From the NCBI GenBank assembly GCA_039566865.1, contig CM076947.1, forward strand, positions 6,951,501 to 7,015,500: DNA of 64,000 nucleotides. The letters are read 5' to 3'. The notes below the pieces were generated by a model. It did not search any database. It was not told the origin of the DNA and saw only the letters and a program-made list of their open reading frames with translations. The translations under genes were made by a program, and so were the position numbers. This document shows positions 35,650 through 46,151 of the stretch, in pieces (the stretch's first letter is position 1; every line of letters begins with the position of its first letter). The stretch comes from Aurelia coerulea (lineage: Eukaryota > Cnidaria > Scyphozoa > Semaeostomeae > Ulmaridae).

Positions 35650-36345
35650 TAAAATATAGGCAAGAAACTTCTAAATAAGCCAAATATTCCATCAAGAACA
35701 TCAAGAAGACAAACAAGAAATTTCCGCGTTTTTGTTTTTGCTATAGGTGATTTTCGAAGACGCGGAAATATAGTTATATGAAATTTTATCCGTAGCTTTT
35801 CGCAACATTGACAATATTGAAGCTCCAGTTGTACAAAGAAGAAGTATGTTGCATCACTGACATGAGTCAAGCCACCTCGATTGCTGAATTCAATTTCGTC
35901 GATTGAATCTGTAGCTATGCTGCATGTAACAACTTGTGTCGCCAATAGATGAAGGGCTTTTTCCTTATGGAGCTTTGTTTGCACTTTGACAGCGTTAGAG
36001 CCCTCATTTGCCCGAATGTAGCCGCTGCTATGACTAAGTGTTTTGAACACTGCCCAGCCTGCCAAATATTGAATCTTACATCTGTCGGATTTGAAAGATC
36101 AGCAACACTGTGAGGTTCCTCTTCGTTGGACAGTTCTTGTGACAATAATTTGTTGTCTTTGAGAATACCTGCAATAGATGTGTAAGGTAGAGCAGAAGAG
36201 TAGACCATATATGTATAGTTTTTGTATTTATGTAAGTTTCATATCCTTCGATTATCTTAATTCCATGCAGTAGTTCCATATAGTATTTTATAAGAAACCA
36301 TTTCACAAGAAGCTCATTTCTCAGATCTCTCAGTTCGTCTCTCAG
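35650..36345 (-). pseudogene. Coding-like fragments downstream of the Pif1 gene
   Basis: Minus-strand pieces read LRNELLVKWFLIKYYMELLH (near 36300), VADLSNPTDVRFNIWQ (near 36080), then AGWAVFKTLSHSSGYIRANE and IEFSNRGGLTHVSDATYFFF (36060-35820). The NRGGLTxxS box resembles C-terminal parts of several DNA-transposon proteins, but I cannot name the family. Frames change between pieces. They may be further exons of the helicase gene or another broken gene. Confidence 0.4.
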
Positions 36346-36553
36346 TTCCTGATGAAAAAATACGTGGACACACTTTTACAGATGTCTTGTTATAAACAGT
36401 GGTCACAAACATTGATATAACGCGCTGATTTCATCTCTGGGCTTATTCAAGGGGCTAGGGTTCATGTTCATGATCATAACTTTTCACTAGGCCCCAATCG
36501 ACCAGAATTTCTCCCACAGTTGCATGAAAAGTATGAATTTTATCTATAAATGA

Positions 36554-36758
36554 TACAGCAAATCCCCGCATATAAGAAATGGACATATAAGAAACTGCAA
36601 CCTGCCATCATAGGGCATATTTTCTCTGTAGGAAAAATACAACCTGTTTTCCGTGTATGAATGGTTAACAATTATAAAATTGAGTTTAGTCAATGTCATA
36701 AGATACTAAACAGCTTGATTAAACAATGTCAGTTGCTTGTGTGCGGGGACATACTGTC
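36554..36758. mobile_element. Small CAGCAAATCCCCGC-ended MITE
   Basis: The unit 36556-36756 (201 bp) begins CAGCAAATCCCCGCATATAA and ends GTGTGCGGGGACATACTG, an imperfect inverted repeat similar to the 21278 element's ends. TATAAGAAA boxes lie inside the left end. Left flank is TA, right flank TC, so the duplication is imperfect. Confidence 0.55.
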
Positions 36759-37578
36759 ATTTCTCCTTGCCTCAATGATGCCATCTAAAATATCAGTGGT
36801 GCACCTAAAAGATCTCTTAGGTTTGTGAACTTACCCAACAACTTGTCTCTTAGAGCTTCCAGCAAGTCTGCATAGACTGTTCTGTGAACTTGTGCAAGTT
36901 TCTCTTCAGTTCTTAAGTCTCCGTGTTCCACCAAAGCCTGCTGCCAACTGTTTATGAGATCTTTGTTGTTGACGAGCGCTAGGTATCTTCTATACTTGTC
37001 ATTAAGTTTGCTCTTCTGGAAGGCTTCGGTTAACGTTATGTTGTTGTCCTCTGCACGAGGCCTGAACACCTTCTCTAACTCTACCCAGCAATAATAAGCG
37101 AAGCCAAAGACAGAATGAGGCGAGGAAAGAGAATCAGCCAAGCTGGTGCACAAACTCTTGTAGCCATCTTTTCTGAGACAACTTGTGCTAAGATTTAGAA
37201 GGATGCTCTTCAGATCTATTTCCAGCGGAAGAGGTGCTGCAGTAGTTAAATCAGCCCTTTCGTTCGGAGCTTGGACTTCAATATCTATGCTTGAATTGTT
37301 AACTTCGCCCGATTCTTTGCGGAAGTCTTCATTGGTAACCAACAAGGCTGATTTATATGTCTGTTCAAGTCTTTGTATTGCTACTGGCTCTTCTGGAAGT
37401 TTTGTATCAAAACAGGGCAGCATTTCAATGTCTTCTAATCTTCTTGCTCTCGAAAAAGCTACGTATGCCTGACCAAGCGCAAATGTATCAGCTAAAGAAA
37501 TAACAAGTTTATTCATTGTCTTTCCTTGTGCCTTGTGGATTGTCATGCTAGAATGATTGGCAGCTGCCTTCTGCTCGC

Positions 37579-39858
37579 GAGTCTGCTAAATTGCGTGCCC
37601 CACGTGCCCTCGTGCCTTCTATGTTGGTGTGCCCTCGTGCCCGCGTGCCCAAATTCTTGGCGTGCCCTGGTGCCTTCCATGTTGGTGTGCCCTCGTGCCC
37701 TCGTGCCCATATTTTTGGCGTGCCCTCGTGCCATCGATGTTGGTGTGCCCTCGTGTCCAAATTGTTGGCGTGCCCTGGTGCCTTCCATGTTGGTGTGCCC
37801 TCGTGCCCTCGTGTCCATATTTTTGGCGTGCCCTCGTGCCATCGATGTTGGTGTGCCCTCGTGCTCTTGTGCCTTTATTTTTGGCGTGCCCTCGTGCCAG
37901 CGTGCCTCAATTTCTGGCGTGCCCTCGTGCCTTTGAATGTCAAGTGATTCTGATAGTAGAACCAAGGCATTTAAAGTCTTTGTTTTGAGGCATGCATAAA
38001 GAAAATATGAGTCATTTTTTAACAACAAACGCAAGTGATGGTATCTATAAATAGGGTAAGATGGGGTAAAATGAACTTTTTTGGAGGTTTTTCAAGGACA
38101 TCCTAAATATATTGTAGCTGAATATATTTCAAATCTTTTTCCATTGTCTCACAAAAGAGCTTTCTTTGGCGACCGCTCTGCCTAGTTCACTTTACCCCAG
38201 GCTGGGGTAAAGTGAACTACCTAGCAATTGTTCGATAAAACCAAACTAATGCTGGTAATACCCGAAAACATGATTTATTTCGCAACTCTGAGGAGTTCTT
38301 CGCATGCCAAGAGGAAACAAACCAAAAAATTTCACAAGAGCGATATTCAAAAAGATTAAATAGTGACCTATGTTGAGAACGATCTTTGCAGATCGAATAT
38401 TACCAAAAAACTAATGTTAAAGTCATTAATTCGAGTTAAATTGCGGAACCTGAATACAAGTCGCTAAACAATAATGGGAATATACTTGGAAAATACTACA
38501 CTGTATTGCAGATAAATACTCCCCCTCCCTCTAGAGAAACACTATTTTCAAGGTTGTTCAGTTTGCCATGAACGGCCCTGAACCTCCGCCCAGAAGTAAT
38601 ATCAAAAATAGTTATAAATCTAATCAATAATGAAATAGAAAATTATCAATATCCTAATTAGACAGTGATGTCCATTTATCCCTTCCATGTCAATAGTTGC
38701 TTCATCTAATCCTATCAAAATCCTTGGATCTGTCACCGTATTTAAAATGAAGTCCAAATTTGGCTATCAAACCATCAAGTTTTCGGAGATTTTGCAGGCA
38801 GCTGGTATCAGAATATCTTCAAAGAAGATATAAAGATGTATATATGATATTAAGACTGTGTTCACACGATGCCGGCACATTTTTGAAAACGGTGAAAAAT
38901 GTAACGGATAGGCCGAAAACGGCACATTTTTTGCCGGCTGATTTTGAAAATGGTAGATTTTGAGAACGTAACTCTTCGAAAACTGTATCGTGTGAATGCT
39001 AGCTCAAATTTTGCTACCGTCATGTCTTTCACCGTTTTCAAAATGTGCCGGTATCGTGTGAACACAGTCTAAAAAGGGCCTTCTTCATCTGACTTCAAGT
39101 TCACATGAGAAAATCAAAATTGTGGGTAGTTAGCTTTACCCCGGTCGAAGCAATATATCAACTGAACTGAAAGGTAGATCTTTAAGAATATTAAGAATAA
39201 TATGTCAGTAGATCTTTAAGAATATTATGGTAGCTGGCATTTGCAACAACAGAAATAACTATTTTGCAAATTTTTTTATTTCCTATGAATCATAAATCAT
39301 GTTCTATGATAAGTCATGTTCTGTCATGTTCTGTCTGTCTGAGCAGTCCATTTTGCCCCATAGTGCACTAGCTATAGTGTTTTGTTTTTGCCTACTGCAA
39401 ATACATGGGCCTAATTTTTTATTTAAAAGAAATCTATGTAGTACACAGGCATGAGGGCTTGAGGGCACATCACGAGGGCACACCAACGTCGATGGCACGA
39501 GGGCACGCCGAAAAAATTGGGCAGGCAGGCACGATGGCACGAGGGCACACCAAAATTGATGGCACGAGAGCACGCCAACAATTTGGGCACGCAGGCACGA
39601 GGGCACACTAAACATGGTAGGCACCAGGGCACGCCAACAATTTGGGCACGAGGGCACACCAACATGGAAGGCACCAGGGCACGCCAACAATTTGGGCACG
39701 AGGGCACACCAACATCGATGGCACGAGGGCACACCAAAGATATAGGCACAAGGGCACGAGGGCACACCAACATGGAAGGCACGAGGGCACGCCAACAATT
39801 TGGGCACGAGGGCACGAGGTGATTAAAGGGCACGCAGGGCACGCGATTTAGCAGACTC
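37579..39858. mobile_element. hAT-like element with GTGCCC arrays inside both ends
   Basis: Ends are GAGTCTGCTAAATTGCGTGC and its mirror GCACGCGATTTAGCAGACTC, immediately followed inward by 350-400 bp of GC-rich arrays (GTGCCCTC and GGCGTGCCC units mixed with CCATGTTGGT boxes), in opposite orientation at the two ends. A probable 8-bp target duplication, GCGCGCAG versus GCGAGCAG (gene strand), has one mismatch. The interior (37.95-39.44 kb) is AT-rich and non-coding apart from a nested MITE. It interrupts the Pif1-like gene. Long open frames in the arrays are repeat artefacts. Confidence 0.75.
38853..39071. mobile_element. Nested short-TIR MITE
   Basis: AGACTGTGTTCACACGATGC at the left mirrors GCCGGTATCGTGTGAACACAGTCT at the right (shown here over its conserved 20 bp CGTGTGAACACAGTCT plus neighbours). 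The matched arms extend about 44 bp through a CACCGTTTTCAAAA box. About 218 bp, non-coding, within the GTGCCC element. Confidence 0.65.
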
Positions 39859-40935
39859 TCTGCGCGCACAGACAACCCCATTTTCATCGTTTACAGTCCA
39901 AGTTACCGGTTTCAAGTTAAGCAACATGGTGCCGAATTGCTGGAATTGCACAAGAGGTACATTATTAGCGCTTGCTCGTACTTGGCCTAATGACCCATTA
40001 AAAAGTGATAGATGGTTTAAATTTCTCACAAGCATCACTTTCGCTCCAATTTTGTAGCAAATGGTTTCCATGACAGGGCATGCTATCTGAAGCTTGTCTT
40101 TCTCTTTACCACTGTCGATGCTTTTGTTACAGTATTTTTCACTTGATATACCGTCCAAAAATTCCCTATTTTTTGACTCCACCCTTGAAGATCTAGGGTA
40201 TAGCCAGGTCTTTGCCATGGTTTCAAGAATTTCTTTTTCATTCTTGACTAGTTTTTCAAGTGTTGCCACAGTTGCTGCACTAAGAATACCCCCACATCTT
40301 ACTCCTTCTAAAAGGTGAAGAAATTCGGGGTCGCTCTGCCTCCAGACACGTTCCAGACGAATATGTACGGGAACACATTGTCTCCAAGTACGAGCATTGA
40401 AGGCAAAATGCCCAGCTTTAATAATTTCCCCACTAACAACTGGAGGGAGTTGATGGAAATCACCACTTATGATCAATTGAATGCCCCCAAAAGGCTCGTC
40501 TGTATCTTTTTATGTACGTCCAATAAATTCGAGTTTATCAAAAAGATCAGCGGTTACTAGGGAAATTTCGTCAACAACCAAAGCCTTAATGGTCATCCAG
40601 TTTTCCAGATAACTTTCATTTGCCTAGATTTTCTTAACGAGCTTGTATTGTGATTCCTTTCCAAGCCCTATTCCTGCCCAAGAATGCAGAGTTCTGCCCC
40701 CTACGAGACTAGCTGCAATACCTGTCCACGCTGTAACAGCCACTGCATTCTCCCCAAGTCTTTTCTTTAATGTTTCGATAACAGAAAGCAGTGTGGTCGA
40801 TTTACCGGTTCCAGCATTTCCCGTGAAAAAGAAGCTCCTTCCCTCCAAACTAAACTTTACGATGGCTGCTTGCTCTTCACTTAAAATTATACTTTCATGC
40901 AAACTCATCTTGTCTTTTGCACCATCGTAAATTCA

Positions 40936-41951
40936 ATGACTATGGATTAATCAAATTAATCAGAGCACTCAAGAAACTTCCCATAGACATTACCGATTTA
41001 AAGCTCATATAAAATCTATATTGGAACCAAACGGCGAGTATAAGGCTAGAGCAGGGTGAGTCAAATGATTTTGAAATAAAGCGTGGAGTTAGGCAAGGGT
41101 GTGTTCTGTCTCCCAAACTTTTCAATTTATACACTGAAGAAATTTTCCAAAAAGCAGATGAACTCCCTGGCATAAACATAGGTGGGACCAATATTACCAA
41201 CTTAAGGTATGCTGATGATACTGCCTTGTTAGCAGAGTCCGAAGAGGCTGTACAAGCAATAGTCAATATTGTAAGAGAAGAAAGTTTGGCGAGAGGATTA
41301 AAGATGAACGTGAAAAAGACGAAGTCAATGGTTGTCAGTCGGCGAAATATTGGAACAAGTAAATTCATTCAAATATCTTGGGGTGACAATAACGGATGAT
41401 GGAAAATGGGAGGCAGAGATAAGAAAAAGAATTGAAATAGCCAGACAAAGGTTTATAAACATGAAAGATGTTCTAACGACGAGAAGCCTTATAATTGAAA
41501 CACGAAAAAGAATCATGAAATGCTATGTTTTATCGACCTTCTTATGCGCCAGCGAAACATGGACATTCAGTAAGGAAATGTGGAACAAGATAGAGGCCTT
41601 TGAGATGTGGATGTTTCGAAAAATTCTCAAAGTTCTCACAGCCCAGGTAACAAATGATGAAATTATTAAAAGGGTCAAAGAAAATGGCAGATCACTTAAA
41701 AAGAATATAATAACGAGAAAATTGCAATACTTTGGTCAAATGATAAGAAGTGATAGAATGCAAAAGACACTGATAGAAGGAAAAGTAAAAGAAAAAAGAC
41801 AGAGAGGAAGACCACGCAGAACATGGTTGACAGACATCAAGGAGTGGACAGGAGCAAACATCGGGAAATGTGTTAGATGGGCTGCTGATCGGGAATACTG
41901 GAGGGAGATGACCGCTAATCTACCGGCGGTAGTTGCGACACCCAGGTAACA
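40936..41951 (+). pseudogene. RTE-like non-LTR retrotransposon, 3' part
   Basis: The first segment reads DFEIKRGVRQGCVLSPKLFN and NLRYADDTALLAES, RT motifs B and C with the YADD box at about 41208-41219. After a frameshift near 41330 the second reads LEQVNSFKYLGVTITDDGKW and ends GRPRRTWLTDIKEWTG, a box typical of RTE/BovB-like elements. A TAA lies near 41009. The endonuclease and early RT are missing: a 5'-truncated, decaying copy abutting the Pif1 start on the opposite strand. Confidence 0.8.
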
Positions 41952-41954
41952 GGT

Positions 41955-42073
41955 AAATTTACCCAAGACCTTCTGAGTAATGTCAAACAGGAAACAAGTG
42001 AAAATAAAACAAAAAGATGTCAAGGATTTCCTTTTTCCCAGCAGTGGAGTTTCTTGATTTTTGGTGATCCGAG
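41955..42073. mobile_element. AAGAAAC-motif MITE, copy 5 (continues 43275-43312)
   Basis: CTGAGTAATGTCAAACAGGA, CAAGGATTTCCTTTTTCCCA and GAGTTTCTTGATTTTTGGTG match copies 3 and 4 in order. The copy is cut by the THAP foldback element and resumes with CAGTTTCTTGTAAAAAATAC. Confidence 0.55.
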
Positions 42074-43274
42074 AATAGACCTTTCCCCTGATTACGTCAC
42101 ACACTTGTGAGCGCGCAGTGCATTCTGGGAGTTGTATTTAACACGCGATCAGCTGTTTATGTTTTTCTATGGTGATCGTACGGAGTTCTACTTTTATCTC
42201 GATATATACAGCGAATATTCAACGAAATTGTGGAAAATCTTTCAACTTTAGCCGACCAGCACATCCTTAGTTCTTTTCAAAACTCTTGCACAGGAACTGG
42301 TGCTTCAGAATGAGGAGAAAATGAAGATTCGTCCCAGAATAGCGGTTAGAATCCGATGCGCCCTAAAGTGTCTGGAATGGAAGGAAGTAAACAGAAACCG
42401 GTGGTTGGAGGGATCACTTGCTGTGTACTAGCGTGTTTCAGCAATAGTCAGAGAGATAAAGAGATATCATTTACATCATTCTGAATGGCAAAAAGCAAGG
42501 AAAAGCAAGAACTCAGAGAAAGATGGCTGCATATGATTTCTCGGCAGATTTCTCCAACTGTTGATCAGAAGGCGCTGTGCTGGTGACTCTTTGGACATGT
42601 TCATATTTTGAAGCAACGATATTGCATGATCCTGCTCATCAAGTGACCTGTTCCTTGCTTTTGAAGTAGGCCTTCCTTTCGTCTTCTTTTTTCCCCATAT
42701 TTTTTGGAAAAATTGGTGGAACGCTGTTCATTAGGTCCTTCGACCCCCAGTGAAATGTTTTGAGCATACCCTGTGTCCTGGACCTGGAGTGAAATTCTGC
42801 CGAGAAATCATATGCAGCCATCTCTTTCTGAGTTCTTGCTTTTCCTTGCTTTTTGCCATTCAGAATGGTGTAAATGATAGCTCTTTGTCTCTCTGACTAT
42901 TGCTGAAACACGCTAGCACACAGCAAGTGATCCCTCCAACCACCGGCTTCTGTTTATTTCCTTCCATTCCAGACACTTTAGGCCGCATCGGAATCTCACC
43001 GCTATTCTGGGACGAAACTTCAAGTTCTCCTCGTTCGTCCTGAAGCACCAGTTCCCGTGCAAGAATTTTGAAAAGAACGAGGGATGTGCTGGTCGGCTAA
43101 AGTTGAAAGATTTTCAATAATTTCGTTGAATATTCGCTGCATGTATCGAGATAAAAGTAGAACTCCGTACGATCACCATAGAAAAACATAAACAGCTGAT
43201 CGCGTGTTAAATACAACTCCCAGGATGCACTGCGCGCTCACAGGTGTGTGACGTAATCAGGGGAAAGGTCTATT
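42074..43274. mobile_element. Foldback element with THAP sequence in its arms
   Basis: A 1,201-bp unit bounded by AATAGACCTTTCCCCTGATT and its mirror, with about 478-bp arms (42074-42551 and 42795-43274) and a 240-bp centre. The arms differ by scattered substitutions and small indels only. The right arm plus centre, read on the minus strand, contain a THAP-type zinc finger (see next entry). THAP domains occur in P-element-type transposases, so this may be a P-superfamily derivative, as Galileo-type foldbacks are in flies. Target duplication not resolved. Confidence 0.75.
42640..43048 (-). pseudogene. THAP zinc-finger fragment
   Basis: Minus strand, in three frames: GITCCVLACFSNSQRDKELS (Cys pair and N-terminal strand), then KEKQELRKRWLHMISRQ (the basic helix region with the conserved Trp), then HRVCSKHFTGG (final C-x2-H pair) and a VPPIFPKN box. 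Order and spacing match the THAP C2CH DNA-binding fold. Stops and frame changes make it non-coding now. The first part is duplicated inverted in the left arm (near 42370-42540). Confidence 0.7.
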
Positions 43275-43317
43275 GAGATTCTTATAGAAAATAGGCAGTT
43301 TCTTGTAAAAAATACGT

Positions 43318-43500
43318 CCCATTCCCCGTTCCCCGTTTGAAAGTTCCCCATTTTAAAGTTCCCTGTTCCCCGTTTTAAAGTTCCCCATTTGAAAGTTCCC
43401 CATTCCCCGTTTCAAAGTTCCCCATTTTAAAGTTCCCCGTTTTAAAGTTCCCCATTCCCGGTTCCCCGTTTTAAAGTTCCCGGTTTTAAAGATAGCCACT
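43318..43500 (+). repeat. Minisatellite of GTTCCCCGTTTTAAA units, array 1
   Basis: Degenerate alternation of GTTCCCC and GTTTTAAA / ATTTGAAA boxes with 10-22-bp periodicity. The minus-strand reading (GNFKTGN...) is repeat translation. Confidence 0.8.
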
Positions 43501-43589
43501 TGAAAGGTACCTGATTGAAGTGTAAACATTGGAAAGACTTCAATGACTCTGTCTTGAAACGTATGAACATTCATGGGCACAGGTGGTGA

Positions 43590-43725
43590 ACATGAAGATT
43601 GTTATGGAACCCCAAAGAAACTCGTATGAAACTCCCGAGTATTAAAAATCTGATAATTTTAAGAAACTTCCAGTACTGGCCGAAATTCTTAGTTTCCTAT
43701 AAACATACGTGTATGTCTGTGCCAC
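43590..43725. mobile_element. AAGAAAC-motif fragment between the minisatellite arrays
   Basis: GAAGATTGTTATGGA, AAGAAACTCGTATGAAACTC, AAGAAACTTCCAGTACTGGC and TTCTTAGTTTCCTATAAA match the family in inverse orientation to copy 4. Confidence 0.5.
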
Positions 43726-43761
43726 GAAGAAAAGGTACATAACTATGGTAATTCCCTATGT

Positions 43762-43912
43762 TCCCAGTTTTAAAGTTCGCCGTTCTAAAGTTCCCTGTTC
43801 CCCGTTTTAAAGTTCCCGGTTTTAAAGTTCCCCATTTTAACGTTCCCCGTTCCCTGTTTTAAAGTTCCCCGTTTTAAAGTTCCCCGTTCCCCGTTTTAAA
43901 GATAGCCCGTGT
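43762..43912 (+). repeat. Minisatellite of GTTCCCCGTTTTAAA units, array 2
   Basis: Same unit as array 1, ending in GTTTTAAAGATAGCC, a box also present at the end of array 1 (near 43481). The two arrays were probably one, or are two ends of an element, now separated by about 260 bp. Confidence 0.75.
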
Positions 43913-43959
43913 AAAACTTCTAGTATGGTCATAAATAATACAAAAATAATTGCGCACTA

Positions 43960-44178
43960 TCATTGTAGTCAAGATTGCTTGCTTAAAAACTCATACTGAA
44001 AAACTGCTTTAGGTTTTTCAACGTGTATATGTCCTACCTTACTGTATCAAAAGCAAACATTTATCATCTGTGAATATTTTTGGGTCTTTGACAGAGCAAT
44101 TCAAAAATAAAATTTCATCAAAGGTTTGATAATCAATTTTTTGTGATTTTTAAAGAGGAGTACTTTTTTGGGACACCT
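43960..44178. repeat. Dispersed repeat ending GACACCTGGTA
   Basis: Contains TTGCTTAAAAACTC and TAGGTTTTTCAACGTGTA, then GGAGTACTTTTTTGGGACACCTGGTA (abbreviated: AGTACTTTTTTGGGACACC). The same boxes occur at 62430-62815, the first ones inverted. Probably a non-autonomous element whose limits I cannot fix. Confidence 0.45.
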
Positions 44179-44550
44179 GGTATATCAACCCTGAGAGCTT
44201 TTTTAATTTTGGACATTCTAGAGGAGGGTGGGGGGACTTTGATTGGCATCACCATTCAAGCAGTCGGAGATCGTAAACAAAGGAAATTCTCTAAACCAGT
44301 AATACAAAATAAACAAAACCAAATACGTTCCTTGAAACTAGCCGGGCAAACTCTCATCTTGTGCATGCAAAAAAGAATTTATAAGAGAAGTCGCAAGAAC
44401 GAAGGAAGAAGGATAAATCTAAAGATCTGCCCGCCAGACTTTGTTATTTTCCCAATTTTGTTCTTGTCCGGTGGCAATCAAAAAGAAACTGATGCTATTG
44501 TGTTAAAAAATTTGTCTTTGTTTCACCAACTTCATTAACTCCATTCACAG

Positions 44551-44703
44551 CATGCGAAATGCCAGAACTTGAGCATGATACTGTTGCAGAAGAAACAGTA
44601 CCTATCATCCAACCAAGAGTTGGGGGTTTGAGTACAGATGGAAAAGATAAAATTGGAAACATGGTGACAGATCTGCAAATAAAAATCCAAAACTACATTG
44701 AAG
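44551..44703 (+). CDS. Candidate exon left of the MULE, unrecognised
   Basis: An open 153-bp stretch between a CCATTCACAG acceptor and GAAG|GTAGGC donor encodes CEMPELEHDTVAEETVPIIQ and GKDKIGNMVTDLQIKIQNYI. Composition is protein-like. No family recognised. Together with 55325-55518 it may belong to a gene whose intron received the MULE. Confidence 0.4.
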
Positions 44704-44749
44704 GTAGGCATGGAAATCATTTGGAACCTCATTCTTAAATGAATAATCC

Positions 44750-44758
44750 ATAGATACG
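44750..44758. repeat. MULE target-site duplication, left
   Basis: ATAGATACG, immediately before the GGGATGTTC terminus; an identical copy follows the right end at 55230-55238. Confidence 0.9.
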
Positions 44759-45014
44759 GGGATGTTCTTTTAACCGGACCCTACGACCCCACGACCCCGG
44801 ACCATACGACCCCGGACCATACGACCCTACGACCATACGACCCTACGACCCTACGACTCAAAATTTTTTATCATTATTCATAAATTATTTATAAATCGTT
44901 TTATTTCCATTCATATTTGATCATTTAGAATACATTTTGCTGTCATTTAGATTTATCAAGCCAGGGTGTGGGCTGTTTGTGCGTGCAGTTTTGAAAACGT
45001 AGACATTTTACCAT
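44759..45014 (+). repeat. MULE terminal inverted repeat, left (256 bp)
   Basis: Terminus, then an array of 8-bp units (CCCTACGA with variants CCATACGA and CCCCGGAC), then a unique AT-rich part ending TAGACATTTTACCAT. It matches 54983-55229 in inverse orientation with two or three substitutions and a different number of array units. Confidence 0.9.
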
Positions 45015-45780
45015 CAGTGACCTTTGTCACGCGAACAATTTGACTGGTTTCCAGTTAGTGAAATTCAGGCTGAAAATCTATTGACAACGAGAGAAAATGC
45101 TGCTCTGAAACTGAATATATTGTGTAAAATTCAGCGGCTTGGAAAATTCCACATCTTTTATTTTTTTTATTTATATTTTTTTATAAATCTTACATAAAAG
45201 TAAAAACCTATTTAAGAAGAATAACAAAATTAAACAAGCATAATAGAAACTAATCGAATACTGTTAAAGGTAACTAATTTACAAAGGGGGTGCAACAATT
45301 AGCTTTTCCGATCGAATTTTTGACAGGTTGTATAAATACAAAATGATTTCTTTCATGAGTTCACCAATCATCCATCAGTGCATGATCAGTGGTTCCTCCA
45401 ATACAAGCATCACCTGGCTCTTTCTTGCTAATTGTCTTTTGGAAACTTGCTTTTCTAATCCTGTGTTCTTTTCTGAACTTGTGAATTTGCAACGACATTT
45501 GACCTATCACATTTGTACTGCAGGAATCCTCTTCTGCGATGGCAATTGTTGTCTACACTTTTTTTAAGTTTTTAAAGGCATTTTTTAAAAGTTTTTTAAA
45601 GGCATTTTCAAAGCTTTGGCATGCTATTTTCGATGGATGGACGTGTGGAGAAGACAACAGATACTTCAATAAATTTATTAATGGAATCAAATGCAACGTT
45701 TAATTAAATGTGTTCCATTAAAGAGAATCGACCAACAAGATAATAAACTTTCAACAGTTCTCGTTCGTATGAAACTCTAA
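45015..45780. other. MULE interior, non-coding
   Basis: No supportable gene. AT-rich. It contains a run CACATCTTTTATTTTTTTTA near 45151-45170. Confidence 0.4.
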
Positions 45781-46083
45781 TCCCGGGGGGGGGGGGGGTA
45801 CATGACTTGAGGATGGACGGGGGTCTGCCGCCCGGTTTTTAGAAAGCTACCCTCTTCTAATTACCCAAACTTGCTTTTGATACCCACTTTTATGGTGAAT
45901 TTTGGCGGAAAACTGCCCATTTTAACCCTTTTTTTGCGAATCTCAGCGACACCCCACCCTTGTTTATGGAAAATCTGCCGAAAAAGATCCCTTGTTTAGA
46001 GAATTTTTGGCCCAAAAACCCAACCATATGGGCGGCACATACCCGTACCCTAAATATGTTATGTACCTCCCCCGGGGTTCTAA
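45779..46083. mobile_element. G/C-tract-ended MITE-like unit
   Basis: The left end, TAATCCCGGGG with a long G run and GTACATGA, mirrors ATGTACCTCCCCCGGGGTT at the right. About 300 bp; small reading frames cover it on both strands but look fortuitous. Target duplication not resolved. Confidence 0.5.
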
Positions 46084-46151
46084 TACAAGGCAAGCAATCA
46101 CATTTTGTAAGAAAATTCCCACCAACTATTTCAAATAATAAATTTGAGACA

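Larger units (their letters stand above)
36785..40908 (-). pseudogene. Pif1-like helicase gene, broken
   Basis: Start ATG at 40908 (MSLHESIILSEEQAAIV). Motifs in order: Walker A GNAGTGKSTTL, VVDEISLV, GDFHQLPPVVSG, then an arginine-rich stretch, GAKVMLVRNL, FNGSLGQVRA, and beyond an insertion TIHKAQGKTMNKLVI and YVAFSRARRLEDIEML (motif VI), with a C-terminal region down to 36820. Pif1 helicases unwind DNA 5'-3'; related genes occur in Helitrons and other mobile DNA, but no Rep domain is seen. Lesions: in-frame stops TAG and TAA near 40626 and 40510, a 2.3-kb element at 37579-39858, and a small deletion before TIHKAQG. Confidence 0.8.

Noticed and set aside
37526..37988. Several overlapping 100-residue frames rich in VPSC/ALVP repeats
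   Set aside because: They are translations of the GTGCCCTC minisatellite in different phases; no domain, and the mirrored array at 39.4-39.8 kb gives the same peptides on the other strand.
36785..40908. Calling the Pif1-like gene a Helitron
   Set aside because: No Rep/HUH domain, no TC...CTRR ends with a terminal hairpin were seen; relation to Helitrons remains only possible.
43353..43580. Minus-strand frame with GNFKTGN repeats
   Set aside because: Direct translation of the GTTCCCCGTTTTAAA minisatellite.
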